Position numbers and translations under genes: made by a program. A DNA stretch of 5,109 nucleotides from Candidatus Colimonas fimequi (GTDB lineage: Bacteria; Bacillota; Clostridia; Peptostreptococcales; Anaerovoracaceae). Under the pieces are notes generated by a model. The model was not told the DNA's origin and did no database searches. It saw only the letters and a program-made list of their open reading frames with translations. Below, piece by piece: positions 5,109-5,109 of this stretch. The first letter of the stretch is position 1, and each line of letters begins with the position of its first letter. The stretch is from the NCBI GenBank assembly GCA_018065295.1, contig JAGHTQ010000152.1, positions 1-5,109 of the forward strand, read 5' to 3'.

Positions 5109-5109
5109 A

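Overview
The window looks like chromosomal DNA from a low-GC, anaerobic Gram-positive bacterium, most likely class Clostridia. The support is an oxygen-sensitive NadA/NadB/NadC quinolinate pathway, a compact NadB, a CarD-family regulator, Bacillus-like tRNA genes that all encode CCA, AGGAG-type ribosome binding sites, and AGA-rich, A/T-ending codon use. I cannot name the genus. Every gene lies on the + strand.

Layout: (1) 2-472 is the 3' part of a P-loop NTPase-like gene that starts outside the window, followed by a strong intrinsic terminator (496-526). (2) 537-600 is a compact control region with a perfect dyad, a second dyad, and a sigma-A-type promoter with an extended -10. (3) 658-3787 is a complete nadA-nadB-nadC operon closed by a second intrinsic terminator. 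Together its products turn L-aspartate and dihydroxyacetone phosphate into nicotinate mononucleotide: NadB makes iminoaspartate, NadA condenses it to quinolinate, and NadC adds phosphoribose. The dyads suggest niacin-responsive repression of NiaR type, which is inferred. (4) 3865-4466 is a CarD-family transcription factor gene whose near-consensus promoter has its -35 box inside a perfect 22-bp palindrome. (5) 4520-5108 is a promoter and a tRNA cluster, Met-Val-Asp-Cys-His-Gln(CTG), which may continue past the window edge.

No mobile element, CRISPR array, or clearly new multi-gene system is visible. The genes are housekeeping. The points worth attention are regulatory: the operator-like palindrome at the carD-family promoter, the dyads before nadA, and the adjacency of a CarD-family gene to a strong stable-RNA promoter. 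Smaller points are the short NadB, an imperfect T-stem in tRNA-Asp, and a T-run plus hairpin inside the tRNA cluster. No gene-free stretch exceeds 300 bases.
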